From Nephrocerus scutellatus (Eukaryota > Arthropoda > Insecta > Diptera > Pipunculidae): DNA of 64,000 nt. The notes under the pieces are model-generated. The model did not search any database, was not told where the DNA came from, and worked only from the letters and a program-made list of their open reading frames with translations. This document shows, one piece after another, positions 11,815 through 25,100 of the stretch. The first letter of the stretch is position 1, and every line of letters begins with the position of its first letter. The translations under genes were made by a program, and so were the position numbers. The stretch lies in contig OX352765.1 of NCBI GenBank assembly GCA_947095585.1, positions 25,698,254 through 25,762,253 on the forward strand. The letters run 5' to 3'.

Positions 11815-14078
11815 ATGAAGAAAAGTCCATCGGTATCCACATCAATACCGAGTCCCACATTGTCAGCCCATAGCCTGACCGATAGTAATGTTAGCCTCAA
11901 AAGTAGTCGAACCAATAAATCGGCACATAAAAAAGATGAACAGGAAATCGAAACGCTCTTGGAAAAAGCGAAATTCTACACATCAGTTTGCTTAGGTAAG
12001 AAGTAGTCAATAAAAGAGAGCTAACAATATTTCGAATTGATCCTTGAATATTAACATTTTTGTTTTTATTAATTTCAGGTACTACAGCTATTCTATCGGT
12101 GTTTGCTTTTCTGTTTTTAATACCTTTCGTGGTTGATCCAGCAATTTCCACTATAATTGCTGATTATGATCCTGTACCTGTCACATGCATAGTAATAGAT
12201 CATATTTATGCTGAAGGTATAAGAAATTGCTCATGGAGTTCGTGTAGAGAGGGCTGCACATCATCGCTCACTAAGTAAGTTTTTTATACAGAACAAAAGA
12301 AAACATGACACAGATTGAGAAGATTTTTTAAGCCCATTTAAGCCGGCAGCTTATTCGTTATATTATATAATCATATATATATATATATTATATATAATTA
12401 AGATAGTAAAGCGAGCTGCTCAGGTCGCCATATGGATAGTTGTAATTCAAACTGAATTAGCTTAAAAGGATTATAATTTCACATCACATTTCACATGGTG
12501 CATCACATGCACCACACGCGTCATAAATTACGCCATCGCAATCCAAGCGCTAACCAATTGTCTTAAAACAAGTCACATCAAATTCTGACTGGTAAACGCC
12601 GAGATATACGATTGGAAAAACTGACAAACGTACAAACTGATACACGCACGCTGAAAAATTTTCCTGTCATCTGATTATTAGCTTGGCCCTTCGGGCTCGT
12701 AATAATATATAAAAATTAATAAAAAAAATCGGAAAAAGTTAGCTGGATAGCGTTTCTTAGCTTGACCTTTGACATAAAATACCTACTTTTTTTCTCCCAG
12801 TCTGATTTCTTTTGCATACATTGTGACCACAAAGTAGTTTGGACGAGAATAATTACTGCTCCTTTACAACCTTTGACCCATTATAACTCTCATGTTGTAT
12901 GTTCCCAGGTGCCATCAATTGTATGTCAATTATACAAGAATTCCATTTGAAGAATGGGAAAAGAATCCTCGAGATTTGGAAACAGTAGTCTGGGATGTTA
13001 GTTACACTAAATTTTTGATCAATTCCGAAGGCTGTGGTTATCCACCAACAACAAATTGCAGCATTTTTGCTAAACAATATGGGTAAGTTAAAAGAATTGA
13101 AATGTATTTCTAATTTCTATTATAACAAAACTAATCAACGATCTTCTTTGCAGCTTCTCCCACATTGGCGAGCCATTCGCATGCTACTATAGTCGAGCAT
13201 ACCCAGAAGTTGTCATTGGACGGTATTCCTGGGAAAATAACTTAAAACATTTAATTCTTTCGCTAATAATACCGAATGTCCTTTTTGCAATATCCATCGG
13301 TGTCTTAAGTTATTGGTATTGTCCGTGTTGTGACAAGGCGTGTAATAAATCGTCCAGAATCTATGCGGAAAAATTTCCAACTAAAGAAGAGTGAGTGTTG
13401 TCCTTATAATGCTTATAATATAATTCCTTATTTTGTCAGTTCATAAAGAGGAGAAAACAACAACATAAAGACATCTTACCAATTAACATTCGATTTATTT
13501 AATATTTACCTAACAGTAGTTACTAATATTTTTTATACCAAAACAAAGTTATCTTACTCTGAATATTTTTCTATGCAAGTGCAAGCTCGTAATATTCCAT
13601 GTTACATATGCCTGAAATGTCTTCTTCACTAAAACAATTCAATCAATTCGAAATCAAACGGGGGATCGTGCATTCAATGTTAATCACATTATGATTAAAC
13701 AAAACCAAATAAAACAAAAAATAATATAATATTAACAAAAGACACAATAACACGATAAGCATTTAATTTTTGTTCTTGTGCATGTGTTTAAATATTGTGT
13801 ATGCTGTATTCTGATTTGAGTTTATGTTTTGTTTTTTTTTACTTATATTTTACTTCAGTTCTTATTTAATTTTGTTGCTGGAACTGCATATTGCAACATT
13901 TAATTTATTAGGTATTAGTAGAAGATATGGCTAATTAAGATAGCAAAAGTACAAATAGTTATAAAGGGTGTTTTTTTGGGAGGTTTGTTTTTCCGATAGA
14001 TGTCGTTTTATTTTATGACAGTTGTTTTGACAGCTCAAAGTGGCATTTCTACTCAGTATTGTTTGGCAAATCATTATG

Positions 14079-14111
<33 letters not shown>

Positions 14112-14346
14112 ACATTTGTGAAAAATAGTCGTGGTAGCCATATGCCAGAAATTGTGTTTAAATGTTAAATCAAACGTTATATCTAACGGGTGTTTTTTTA
14201 AGAGGTTGCCGATTTTTTTTTTGAATAAAACACATATAAAATTATGAAATGACCAAAATTTTTTTTTATTTGGTAGATAATTTTTTGGCATTTAACATTT
14301 AAACACAATTTCTGGCATATGGCTACCACGACTATTTTTCACAAAT

Positions 14347-14379
<33 letters not shown>

Positions 14380-15873
14380 CATAATGATTTGCCAAACAAT
14401 ACTGAGTAGAAATGCCACTTTGAGCTGTCAAAACAACTGTCATAAAATAAAACGACATCTATCGGAAAAACAAACCTCCCAAAAAAACACCCGTTAGTTA
14501 GTTGTTATTCTTTAGTTGTCATTAAGTTGACAATTATTGGTTCTTCCTGGGAAGACAATTTTTTTAAGTTCACTAAACGGATATCTATCGATATAATGTA
14601 AATCCACTTGTGACCTATAGATGTAAACACCCACAATACATAATGTTATTATATTTTATTGGTACTAAACACCAACAGTAACAATACATAATGGAAAGTG
14701 ACCATAGAGGAAAGTGACTGTTTCCTTCGCTATAACCTACCCTCGAAAGTAGGCATTATCCACACTAGTGTGTTAATATAGAAAATACCTTTCTTTACTG
14801 CAGTCTGGTGACGAAAAGCTAGGACGTACAACGGTCTGTTGCGCCAAATATTATTTTATATTAGTACTAATGTAAAATAATTATATATTGTTATTTGTTA
14901 AACTGTTGTAGACAGAGACAAATCACTTATCATTAAGCTGTATCGAAGTTTTCTGCACCGACTTTGCGCTTCAATGTCATAAAAGTAAGGAAAATTTTAC
15001 TTCTGCACACCAATTTGTGGCATCACATAAACAAAAGAGAATTTTTCTCCAAAAAGGCTACAAAGAAGAAATGGTAAAGATATATTATCTAAGATGGCAA
15101 CCTTAAGTTTTCTGACAGTAAAAAATCAAGCTATTGTTACTCCTTACTTATTCCTGATTTCGCTTGCAATTGCTGACATGTCAAATTTTTTATACATTTA
15201 TGTATTGGTACTACACTTAGATAGGTATTCAGAAATTTACGCCGAGATTTAAAAGAATTGTCTAACTAATCTATGCCTAGAGTTGTATTGATTTAAGAAT
15301 GTTTATTTTTGATCCAATATAATAATGGATAACAATTAGATGCATGTGCTAGTAGTCAAATAGTGCATTAGTAAACTGAATTGTTTCTATATACATATAA
15401 TAAAAATTAGTTATGGTAATGAATGCTATACATGGCAATATTTCATATCACCCAATACAGAGGACTTCACAGTACACAGCATGCGTGCGCATAACTTGAA
15501 AAACATAACTATGTCATTGGCATCATCACGAAATTACCAGTTAGAAATGAAACATATCTTCTTTAATGTGAAATTTTAAAATAAAATGCAACTAATACAC
15601 AACATAAAGCATTGTTCATTTTTCTTTATTTCAACGCATAAACCAGTATACCTCATCGTGTCCTATCATTACATTTTGCCAATCTATTATGTTAGTATAC
15701 ACAACATACCTAATGAAGAGTTGAATTGCACACCAACAATTTTAGCAAAAAAAATTTTTGAATTTGTTATAATGATGAAGCTTTTGATCAAAAATCAAAC
15801 CATACCCAAAATTTCACATCATTTTAGCAAACTTCTGTGTCGCAGCGATGACGAAGATGATCTGGAGTACTAA
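11815..15873 (+). CDS. Teh2: TipE-homologue sodium-channel auxiliary subunit, TEH2-like
   Basis: Five exons with GT-AG boundaries join in frame: 11815-11995, 12079-12274, 12909-13082, 13154-13390 and 15828-15873 (834 nt, 277 residues). The protein has a Ser-rich cytoplasmic N-terminus, TM1 at about 62-80 (AILSVFAFLFLIPFVV), a short extracellular loop with NCSWSSCREGC and a GCGYPP..NC motif, both close to TipE, then FACYYS, and TM2 at about 216-240. The tail is Cys-rich and then acidic (DDEDDLEY). At the end of exon 4 the frame would read TGA at 13392 if intron 4 were retained, but a strong GTGAGT donor lies at 13391 and the exon-5 acceptor restores frame, so I prefer splicing. The small loop fits TEH2 (or TEH1) better than TipE itself, which has a much larger loop and tail. 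Intron 4 (2.4 kb) holds a 527-bp foldback element. Confidence 0.85.
12364..12399. repeat. AT dinucleotide tract in TEH2 intron 2
   Basis: A run of alternating A and T within intron 2, able to fold back on itself. No further role is evident. Confidence 0.6.
12526..12706 (+). repeat. Dispersed repeat, family P, copy 1
   Basis: About 180 bp starting ATTACGCCATCGCAATC and ending near GGGCTCGTAATAATA. A diverged copy lies at 63339-63496 in the same orientation, with shared blocks such as TCAAATTCTGACTGGTA and CTGATTATTAGCTT / CTGAGTATTAGCTT. It lies inside TEH2 intron 2. The class is unknown. Confidence 0.65.
13966..14492. mobile_element. Foldback (long inverted repeat) element in TEH2 intron 4
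   Basis: Two near-perfect inverted arms of about 204 bp (13966-14169 and 14290-14492) flank a spacer of about 120 bp. The ends read GGGTGTTTTTTTGGGAGG and its complement. Each arm contains a long homopolymer at the matching place: A31 at 14079-14109 and T29 at 14351-14379. The spacer starts with a third, diverged copy of the terminus at about 14188. No coding capacity. The transcript could form a very long hairpin. The target duplication is unclear. Confidence 0.85.
14690..14790 (+). repeat. Dispersed repeat, family Q, copy 1
   Basis: Shares a block including AAGTAGGCATTATCCACAC and TAGTGTGTTAA with 52300-52395. It lies in TEH2 intron 4. The class is unknown. Confidence 0.55.
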
Positions 15874-17668
15874 AAAAAGCACTAAAACAAAATCCAATAA
15901 TCCTTTAGCGATACAAAGAACACAACTTAGATAGTTTATCCATATTGAAAGTTTGCCAAACTAAGTATATACTAGCAACAGAGAATTTATTACAATTATT
16001 TCAGTTTTTTTTTTGTTGCACAAAATACGAAAAATAGTTTTGGCGGCAGTTTTAGAACACATCACGAACGTATTAGCATTTTTTATGTTCTGACAGATGA
16101 GCAAATACGACAAAAAGTTGACGAGAAAACTAAGCGAACCGGAAATTAATTCTGATTTTGATTTTTGTCAACAAAGTAGAACGCTTTAAAAAAAAATCCA
16201 ATATTATTTATGCTTCTTGCTTCGTATTCCTTTTTTTATTGATTTCGTTGATCGGCCCTCTTTTTTATAAGATGCAATTATTACAAAAATACTAAAACTG
16301 ATTTAATAATAAATATTAAGAGAAACTTGTTAATAACTAAGAATTAAGTTTAAAGGAATACATGTGTCATTCCTTTTTTTCTCCACGGAAACCTAATTTT
16401 TCCAATCTAAGTTATGTACCTTTTCTTAAATTTAAACAATCTAAAGTATTTTTGTTATGAGTTCGTTAAAAACTACTTATTATCGATATTTACCTATATG
16501 TAATTATTTACCTGAACTAATTGAATTATATTTTAATTATACAATTAAAGTAACTTAATAAAATCGAACACAATTGTATATTGTAAAAAATGTGATAATA
16601 GAAATAAATTCGATATCTATGTATCTACAATATTAAGATCATAAAATTTGTTATATAATTAAGTAAAAAAAATTAAAAACAAAATAAAAAACATATTCAA
16701 AATCCTTTCACAACTAATAAATACTGGAAACAAAATAAAAATTACCATTGCCAATGCACAGTTTTTAAACTAAAGTCATTCAAATTAAATTAGGTATTTT
16801 AATAAAAATAAATAACAAACTAATAACACATTTTGTACTTTGGCTCGAAATGCCGGGAGTTAGCTCTCGAAATGTTGAATTATGCAAATTATGATTAAAT
16901 CTTATTGCAATTATAAATTAAAATCGCAAAGCAGGCAGAAATTACATCAGCGGTTTTTTTTTCATCTTAAATCAAAAATTAATTTTTTCCAATAAAAAAA
17001 AATTGCACATTGAATAAAACAAAACTTTATAATTATACCTTAAAAAAAGAATTACGTCATTTTTAATACTTAGTAAAAACAAAACAAACAAACAAAACAG
17101 CTTAAACGAACATATTCTGTCCTTAGTATATTTTTGCACTGCTTTTGATCAAATCAAATTAAAACAAAGAAAACAAACATTTAAAAGACAAACCAACAAA
17201 CAAATTTAATACGAATTATTACATCTATCAAAATCAATTTTTAAATGCAAACAAATTAAATTCTCTAAATTTCTAAATAATTTATTATCCTCTACAATCA
17301 ATAAACAAGAGAATTTTGCGCAAAACAAAATCTTATGATTAATAATATTTGAAATACATATAATAAAGATAAAATAAACCAAAAAATAATTAATAAAACT
17401 TATCAGCATCTATGTTTTAAAGGTTCAATTTCCTTATCCGCATTGTCCCATGTCTCAGTTAAGTAGAAAGTTGTTTTTAATTTTTTTTCCTACATAAGCA
17501 TGTAAAAGGGTTCAATTGGGACGACTCTTTTTCCCAATAGGTTTTTCTGGCTATACGTAAAGTTAGCTGCGGTCTGTTTAAAGTTTCAACTTGTCTATAC
17601 TTGCATTTTAACCGTGAAAAAAAAACCCTTGAACAACGATTGCAAATTACGATGGGTGCCGTAAAAGT
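15874..17668. other. TEH2 3' region and AT-rich intergenic DNA
   Basis: Strongly AT-rich, many AATAAA-like hexamers, no recognisable coding sequence. It must include the 3' UTR of the TEH2-like gene. Confidence 0.4.
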
Positions 17669-18430
17669 TTATAGAAAAAGTAATAAAAAATTAAAATTTT
17701 TCATCAAAAATTGCTTTGTTGGTTTTATGGAAACACTTCTTCCTGTCCGAAGATGATAGCTCCAAAACATGGTTTTTGAACGCTTCAACCGCTTCTTCAG
17801 GCGAAATCGTTGTCCACGCATCTTATCTTTGATTGTTGGGAACAGGAAGAAGTCATTGGGTGCCAAGTCAGGGCTGTAAGGCGGATGACCTATCAATTCG
17901 ATCGTTTGAGTGCTTGTTTGATGTGATGTGTGTGAGCTCGCATTATCGATGATTCGCCGTTTTGGGTTGTTTTCTCTCAATTTGTTGAAAACCTCAGGCA
18001 AACAAATGGTCGTACACCAAGCTGAATTGACTTTTTTTTATTTTCATGAGCCACAGTAGCCACATGACCGGTTTTTGTTAAGAAACACGCCCATTTGCTT
18101 CCCAACGCTCCTTGTGTCAGCAAGACAGAAAAATACAAGGATAAATTTGTCGATTTCGCGGCGATCTCAAGAATTGCGCATCACTATCACTAATTTGTGG
18201 CGAGTTTTGCGCATCCCTATGAGATCACTTTGCCCCAAGAACTGAAACCGAACGACGACCAGCTGCGAAGTAACTTAATTGATTTGCACCTAAACATGTG
18301 CGAAACTATCCCGATTTTCATCGCAAAATCATTCTCAGCAATGATTTCCATTTCTGGGTGAATTGCTGTGCTTATAAGTAACATTCTCGTATTTGGGCAA
18401 GTCAGCAATGCAAAGCCATTTAAAAAATGT
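17669..18430 (-). mobile_element. mariner transposase relic (minus strand)
   Basis: The minus strand encodes the C-terminal catalytic part of a mariner transposase: NASSHTS, then IGHPPYSPDLAPNDFFLFP, then KMRGQRF. These are the usual second-Asp block and the SPDLAPNDF motif with its third acidic residue. The upstream half (18000-18430) is frame-broken. Inactive. It converges on a second, different mariner relic on the plus strand from about 18435. Confidence 0.85.
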
Positions 18431-18434
18431 CATT

Positions 18435-18720
18435 ATACCCACGAAATGGACTATTTGGTGCAGGTTTCTTGCTGGAGAGGTCATTGGTGGTAAATGATGC
18501 ATTCAATACAGTCAATGGAGATTTTCCAATGTCGACTGCTTATTATTGGGATAAATTAAAATAGCTTGACATGGAGTACATCTGGTTTCAACAAGACTTA
18601 CCCAGATGCCACAAAGCTGACTAAGCAATCAAGTTGTTGAAGTTAAAGTTGGGGGACGGAGGATATTTGAACAGCCGATATCAAATTGAAACCATATATG
18701 CAAAAGCCAAAGAAGACTAC
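18435..18720 (+). mobile_element. mariner transposase relic (plus strand)
   Basis: Degenerate frames read VTIWCRFLAGEVIGG, then FNTVNGDFP, then LDMEYIWFQQDLPRCHKAD and IKLLKLKLGD. This follows the mariner layout around the second catalytic Asp (WFQQDG..H), with the first block upstream. It stops before the PPRSCDLTPLD block, where RTE sequence begins. It differs from the minus-strand relic next to it (the SPDLAPNDF type), so these are two families. Confidence 0.65.
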
Positions 18721-18744
18721 TATGGCCTGCCAGAACTCATGGTG

Positions 18745-19150
18745 TCCTGTCCTGGCATACTGCAAGAAATCGCTCTAGTGGTCCCGATTTTGAGTGGATG
18801 TCATCCAGTCTGGCATACCTAAATTTTGTATATCCTTATCTATGCCGCTTGACGTGCCCCGATGTTCCATAAATCATACCGCAAAGGATTTTCTGAGCCG
18901 GATTCTATTCGCTTATACGAGCTAGGTGTTTGCCAGCACCGAGATTGATTTTCCTCATAAGTTTAAAATTGCGGTCACGCTCTAAGATTTCGAAATTTTA
19001 GAATCTTCTGGGTCGTTTTTTTCACATACAGGACAAACGCGCCTCCGTAAGACTTTTCGCTGGAATGCGGCTAAGATATGTCAAAGAGCTGTTTGCTGAA
19101 AAGTCAAGTCTCGGATCCACATGTAAGTACTGGTATGAGGCATGACGATT
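18745..19150 (-). mobile_element. RTE-like non-LTR relic, copy 2
   Basis: The 3' part of the same RTE-like family as 1208-2735, on the minus strand. Shared blocks include the reverse complements of GGGACCACTAGAG-like and CCGTAGTTTATGG-like segments around 18780-18900 and a fragment of the C-terminal region near 19000-19130. Heavily diverged. Confidence 0.6.
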
Positions 19151-20219
19151 GTGTTAATAAAGGGACCAATGGTGGACTGGTAAGAATAGTAAAACTGAAA
19201 TGGATAACTTTGGCACAAAATCGGGATTGATGGAACGAAGACCAGCGAATGGACTCCAGCTCATACATATATTCATACATAGACAAATAATAATTATGTG
19301 AACAAGTAAACAAAAAATAAACGTATAACCCACATATTTTGGTTTATTTTAAGCGCATAATGCATCAAAACTAACTTTTAAATCTTGTGGCGAATATATA
19401 CTCGTAATGAATTACAATGAAATTTTATCCAATTTGAAGCTATCTTAAATTAAACATAGGTATATGAACAAATCGAAACTTCTTTCTGCATTCTTAACTT
19501 AAGGATAGCCTAACTACACAATGGGTTCATAACAATATTAGAAGTCCTATTTTTATTATTTTATTAAATACATATTAATAACAGAATCTTTTTAGTGTAC
19601 ATAATAATCGTTAGTACGAGTATTGAATAGATTTCTAGTTCCTATCAAATTCAAATTCACTCCGAGTAGTTGTCATACAAATGCGTTTAATACTTATAAG
19701 GGATGTATATATTTACGATTTTTTTTTATAATTCATAAATATTTAACCTTTCTACGACCTATATAGACAACTTTATGGTACACACCATGTGGAAATAAAA
19801 TCAACCAACGACAAAATATTTATCTATCATTTGTGTTAGAAGAGGGTTAAGAATGAAGTATGTCGTAATCATACAGTCAGTCATAGTACAGTCGTAGTTT
19901 ATGAAGGAAATGTTAACTTGTTACAGACATGCGTACTCCATCTAATTAGAATTTCCTGCAGTGGCGTGCTTTTGAAAAAGTAATATCCAAAATGGGGTGG
20001 CATTAATGCTTAAAAATGCATTTCTAATTTTACATTCTATACGGGGCGTTTTTGGCTTAGGATTGTTTGACGTATTTAATACAGTTTTTACCATTTAGTT
20101 TCTGAAAATAGCATACACACCGATACCTGCATATGGTGTTATTTTAGAGAAGCAAACTAGGACTAAGCGTAGATGTAATATAAAAGTTTAAAAGGATGGC
20201 TGTTCGCCAATCAGAAAAA
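19150..20219. other. Intergenic AT-rich DNA
   Basis: No gene or named repeat recognised. Confidence 0.4.
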
Positions 20220-20600
20220 AAATATATTGGATCACTTCGGCCCTGGGGCCTGATCACTTTCAAATTTTTACAAAAAGTATTCCATCGGATATACAAATGT
20301 GTATAAAATTTGAAGAAATTTGGGTAAATAATTAAAAAATTTGTATGGGAGCCCTCCAACCACGAGGACCGATCACTTCCAAATTTAGAAAAGTGATATC
20401 ATCCGAGATACAAATGTGTGCAAAGTTTGTATAAAATCGGGCTTTCGAAAGTGGGTTAAAAATTGATCACAAGCTTTTGCCAGCCAGCCAGTCACCGAGA
20501 ACAGGGCACGAGAAGTTAATATAGAGAACTAGCTGATCCCGGGCGTTTCGCTATCCGCACACATGAACCTCTGTTTTCTGTTACCATACTATTGCAGGGT
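20220..20600 (+). repeat. Dispersed repeat of the ATACAAATGTGTGCAAAGTT type, copy 1, joined to an ACTAGCTG element
   Basis: Two diverged sub-blocks each contain a 'gatcacttccaaatt ... gagatacaaatgtgtgcaaa' layout, then ATTGATCACAAG and TTAATATAGAGAAC, and the block runs directly into ACTAGCTGATCCCGGGCG. Related blocks occur near 35536, 43868, 45700, 53340, 57541 and 63640. It behaves like the 3' UTR of a retroelement family, but no coding part is attached. Confidence 0.6.
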
Positions 20601-22109
20601 ACTATAGCCTAAAACCTACAAACAAAGTTTCATAAAAAACTGTTGGTGGCTGATAATAACATTTTAAATTTCCCTTCCTTCGGGCAGAGTAAATGGGGTG
20701 TACTGTCCTTATAACCTTTCTCCACCTGCCAATAATATACATTGGAAGTTTAATAAAAATCAGTTGGGAAATATTACTCTCCATAAATAACAACCGCACA
20801 ACATTTAATTTTTATTTAAATAGATTTAATAAAAAAGAGAGTTATATGTCCAGACAAAGATTAAAATGATATCAATGAGAGTAATGGACATTTTGTTATT
20901 GATTTTGTATATTAAATTAGTCTCCAAAGAAATTTTACTTCTCTCATGTCTCATCATGGGATGCACGCACGTAATAGGTCACCTGTTACGGAAACAATAA
21001 ATCTACATAATTTGCAAATCATTAGTATAAAGTTTATGATAAAACAAGTCAATGTAAAAAACTTTGTTTTTTAGTTACAACCTTTTATTTATAAGTCACA
21101 ATGTTGGTTAAGAAGAACCTCAAAGAAGTTTAATAAACCAACGTTATCACGCTCACACGCTCAGAACTTATTTGTAAGACTAAATGGATCAAAATTTCAA
21201 CTCTCTAGAACGTGTAGAAGTTGGTTAAAAACGACATTAAAGGAAGTTCAAACAAAAGGACAGCCAAGGTCCATACCAAGATTAATAAAGGTTTTAAAAA
21301 ACGGATGGATCGAGAATCGAGATATATAAATATATCCCACATAATACGTTACTGTGGTAAAAGTTTTAATAATTTTTCGTAAAAACACATGGCTTCTAAT
21401 TTTTTTTTAAGTACACATAAGATTACCCCTACATTACAATATTTTCTGTGCGCCTTTGAACTCTTTTCAACTTGGAAAGTGAAAAAATATCCTTTCAAAT
21501 AGATGCGGCTCGGTGGAAAACCTTAGGCTCTCGTAGTCAGTATCAGTTTCGAATACATTTATTTGAGGAGTAGAACCAAACATTTTCGTAGCTAACGGCC
21601 TTTTACCATTTTTAAAAAGCTATTATTTCTATAAAAAAAATTTGTTCTCCATTGTTCTACTCGTAAATAAATTTACCATCGTTGAGAAAATCTTAGTGTC
21701 GATTCATACTATGTGCAAAAGGCGGTTGATCAGAATTAATAGGATATCATTACACCAGCAAAAAAAAATATACTAAGAACAGTAAAATGGCAATAATCTA
21801 TATACGAATATAGTCGTATATGTATTCATAGCACAGCTCATTTAAAACAAAACAATGATATCAACAAGTAATAAAAAGAGACAGTCTTAATAAAGATAAT
21901 ACGAGGTCACCTTATATGCAGCTATTACACTTTTAATTGAATCATTTTAAAAAGTGAATTGTCATAATTTTTGATGACTGATTGAGTTACCACTGCCCAA
22001 CTCCATTCAACGCTAACTCAATCCAACGGAAATCAATACTTTCAAAAGTATACAAATCTGTGTGCGCATTTGTTCATTCAGTTCATTCACCAGACTCGAC
22101 AACATCGAA
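20600..22109. other. Intergenic DNA and promoter region of the third TipE-family gene
   Basis: No coding sequence recognised. The distal part is AT-rich. The 100 bp before 22110 are likely 5' UTR, but no transcription start could be placed. Confidence 0.35.
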
Positions 22110-25100
22110 ATGGGAAGACGAAAAGATAAACCTCGAATAATTCCCGAACAGGACAAACGAATATGCAGAGCAATTTGTTTGTGCCAATTGACAATGGTGC
22201 TTTCCTGCGTTTCTATTGTCTATCTGAGTGTTGCGATTTATTCGCCTTCCTTAAAGTGAGTACGCGCTTTGTTTCTTCTTAATATTGACCGCATTAAATC
22301 TTTTGTTGACCTTTGCAGGGCTTTTAAATCTGGATTTGAGCTCGAACCAGTTATGTGCCAAACTGTCGATATACAAATGCCAAACAATTGCCCATGGGCT
22401 TCCTGTGGAGAATGGTGTTTGACAAGGACAAGCGGCTATTGTCCTCAAATTCACTCAATTGTGCGACGTAATGGAACCGATATACAGTTAAACAATTGCA
22501 CAAGAATAACAACAACATCATGTCCGATGGTATGTACTTTTAAATACTCGTAGATATGTTAGCACACGGGCAGGTATTGGCTGGGGTATTATATTTCCAA
22601 ATGATTTTTCATAAAATAGTTGAATGCACTCCCTAGGGCTTAAGAAAATGACGGCATTCTTTTCTATATACCTACTCTTGAAGCAGCACTTTATATTAGT
22701 ATTCCTGGTTGTACAAATTAGCATATGACATACTCCTAATGCGCTTTTAATTTAATTAAAATAAGTATAACAACTGTGTTAATTGACATTAAATAATCAT
22801 AACTTCAAACCCATTCCACTCAATGAGCTGCACTTACAACATTTTCTTCATTAAGAATTGTTATCATATTAAATTAACGTTTTCATATAAGTACTTGTGT
22901 TTATTTGAAAAACAGAATGCAACTTTATAGATGTAAAGCTATATAGTCTTTTTTACTTTTTTTACATAGTATGTAAAAGTATGTATAGGAAGTATGGTAA
23001 TCATAAAAATTTTTGAACTCGGGATTTTTGCAGATTTACCCATATCCGTATCTTCTGAGTCAGAAAAAGCAACAAAAAATAATCCCTGTCTGTGTCTACT
23101 CTACAGCCCCAAAGGCTGCATCGATGGAGATTAAGCTTTTTACATAAATTGGGAGGTCCCAGTTGGTTTTGGCGAAAATTTGCCAACCGGAAGTGGCGTC
23201 TACTTGGATAGTTTTTCGAGTTTTTACAAATACCACAAAAAGTATAATAAATAATAATAGTCGGCGCGACAGACCATTGCGGTCCAAGGCCTAGCTTCTA
23301 GCAACCATTTGTGTTGCGCATTCCGGCTCGTCCGTAAGAGTCCATTTTTTATTGAAAAACACATGACAGTGTGTTGTTTGTTTTGACTTAAATTTTTATA
23401 CAGGATTAAAAGTTTAAAGCATGACGCTAACTTAAACTATACATAATTATATATCCTGCACTAGTTGAAAATTTTGATTCTTTTTAGTCTTCTCACTAGA
23501 TTTGCATGGTCTGAGGGTTCGTGTGGTGGTAAAGACGATCCTCATGCTTTTTAGCGAATTTATGCATTTCATTCTGTACGCATTCCATGCCCGGCTCTCT
23601 GTGAAGGTCATCGTTCCTAATATAGAAAGATGCATTTACAATGTTTCTCAGCACCTTGTTTTGAAACCGTTGTATGGTTTGAATAATGTTTTTTTTTGGT
23701 ACAACCCCAAATACTATATGGGTCCATATAACCCATGAATTGCTTGTAAAGAAAAAATTTTATTGTGTGTCGAAAGGCAAGATTGTCTTCCTATCATCCA
23801 GAAAATTTTTCTATATAACTCTCCTCTTTTTTTTCTTGACATGGACTTTCCAGCAAAGTTTCGCATCAAAATTCATAGCAAGATATCTTGCACAATTTGC
23901 GTACGGTATATCTTGGTTATTAATATATATTGGTACTAGTTGTTAACCCCGGCATTCATACAATCATCCTATTACGAATTAAAAAAAAAAAACCCAATCC
24001 GTCCAGCCGTTTAGCCGTGAAAAAGACAGAGAGAGTTTTTTTCACATTTATTATATTAGTATGGATAGTATGGATGTGCTTTACTATTCTATTAGTGAAA
24101 TCAGCATAAACTGATTATGATTTGTTTCATCGTATTCGCCCTTTTCTTGTCTAATTTTGTAGTTTTCTAGTTGTCCACGTTACTTTCCGCGACTGCAATT
24201 AAAGCCTAGTCGTCAGCAAATATAGTAAATGTGGAATATCGTGAGTATACAGGAGACATAGTATTGGCCCAAGAACGCTCCCTTGGGGACATCCGCTTTG
24301 ATTTCTTTACGCTTTGAATATGTTTCTTTCTCTTTTATGCGGAAGTATATTTCCGAAATGTATGATCTTAGAATTTCAGTCTGCTCGTTGGGTAGTATCT
24401 TTTTTAGTTGGTACGCTTGAACATCGTAGGAATGTTTGCTGCTTATCTCTGTTTTATCGCTTTTCCACAGGCGGTGTTTAAAAGAATATCCAAATGGATC
24501 CCGCCCTTTCTGCAAGCCATCCGCAATACCCCTGCCTCAACTCAAGCCCGTGGCTCTACCATTAGGCTAATCTCTGGACGTACAAACCAAATAAGAAATT
24601 CATTTTTTAGCCGCACAGTAGTTATGTGGAATGAATTGTCCGATTCTGTATTTCCGGCACATTTGATAGACATCTCATCTTTTCTTCTTCCAAATTTCCT
24701 AACGCCCACGCTGTGTTAAGCATTATAAGAGTGCAAGCCCTTGAGCGTTTTTGGGAAGGAACTTTGGCTTGCAACTATAGAATATTTTCGCGACGAATGT
24801 TTTAGTTTGGCAAAGAGGTCAAAAATGTTATTTATAGGTTTGCCTTAATCTCGGGTTTTTCATCAAGTTTGTATTTCAAGACACGAATTATCATTCGAAA
24901 ACGTAATGGCCCATTTAGAATAGAAGCCCTTAATTCCTTAAATATTAACTTTTCCTGAACGTTTGGTTCTTTAGGGTTTAGATAACTAGCATAAGCACTT
25001 AATGAGTTTTATAAACTTTATCAAAATAATAATAATAATTATTTGATTTTTTGGAATTTTTAGAAGTTAAGTTGTTCTTTGACGTCCTATCAAATGCACT

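Noticed and set aside
14049..14291. An 80-residue minus-strand frame in the foldback element
   Set aside because: It is generated by the homopolymer and the arm sequence and has no protein similarity.
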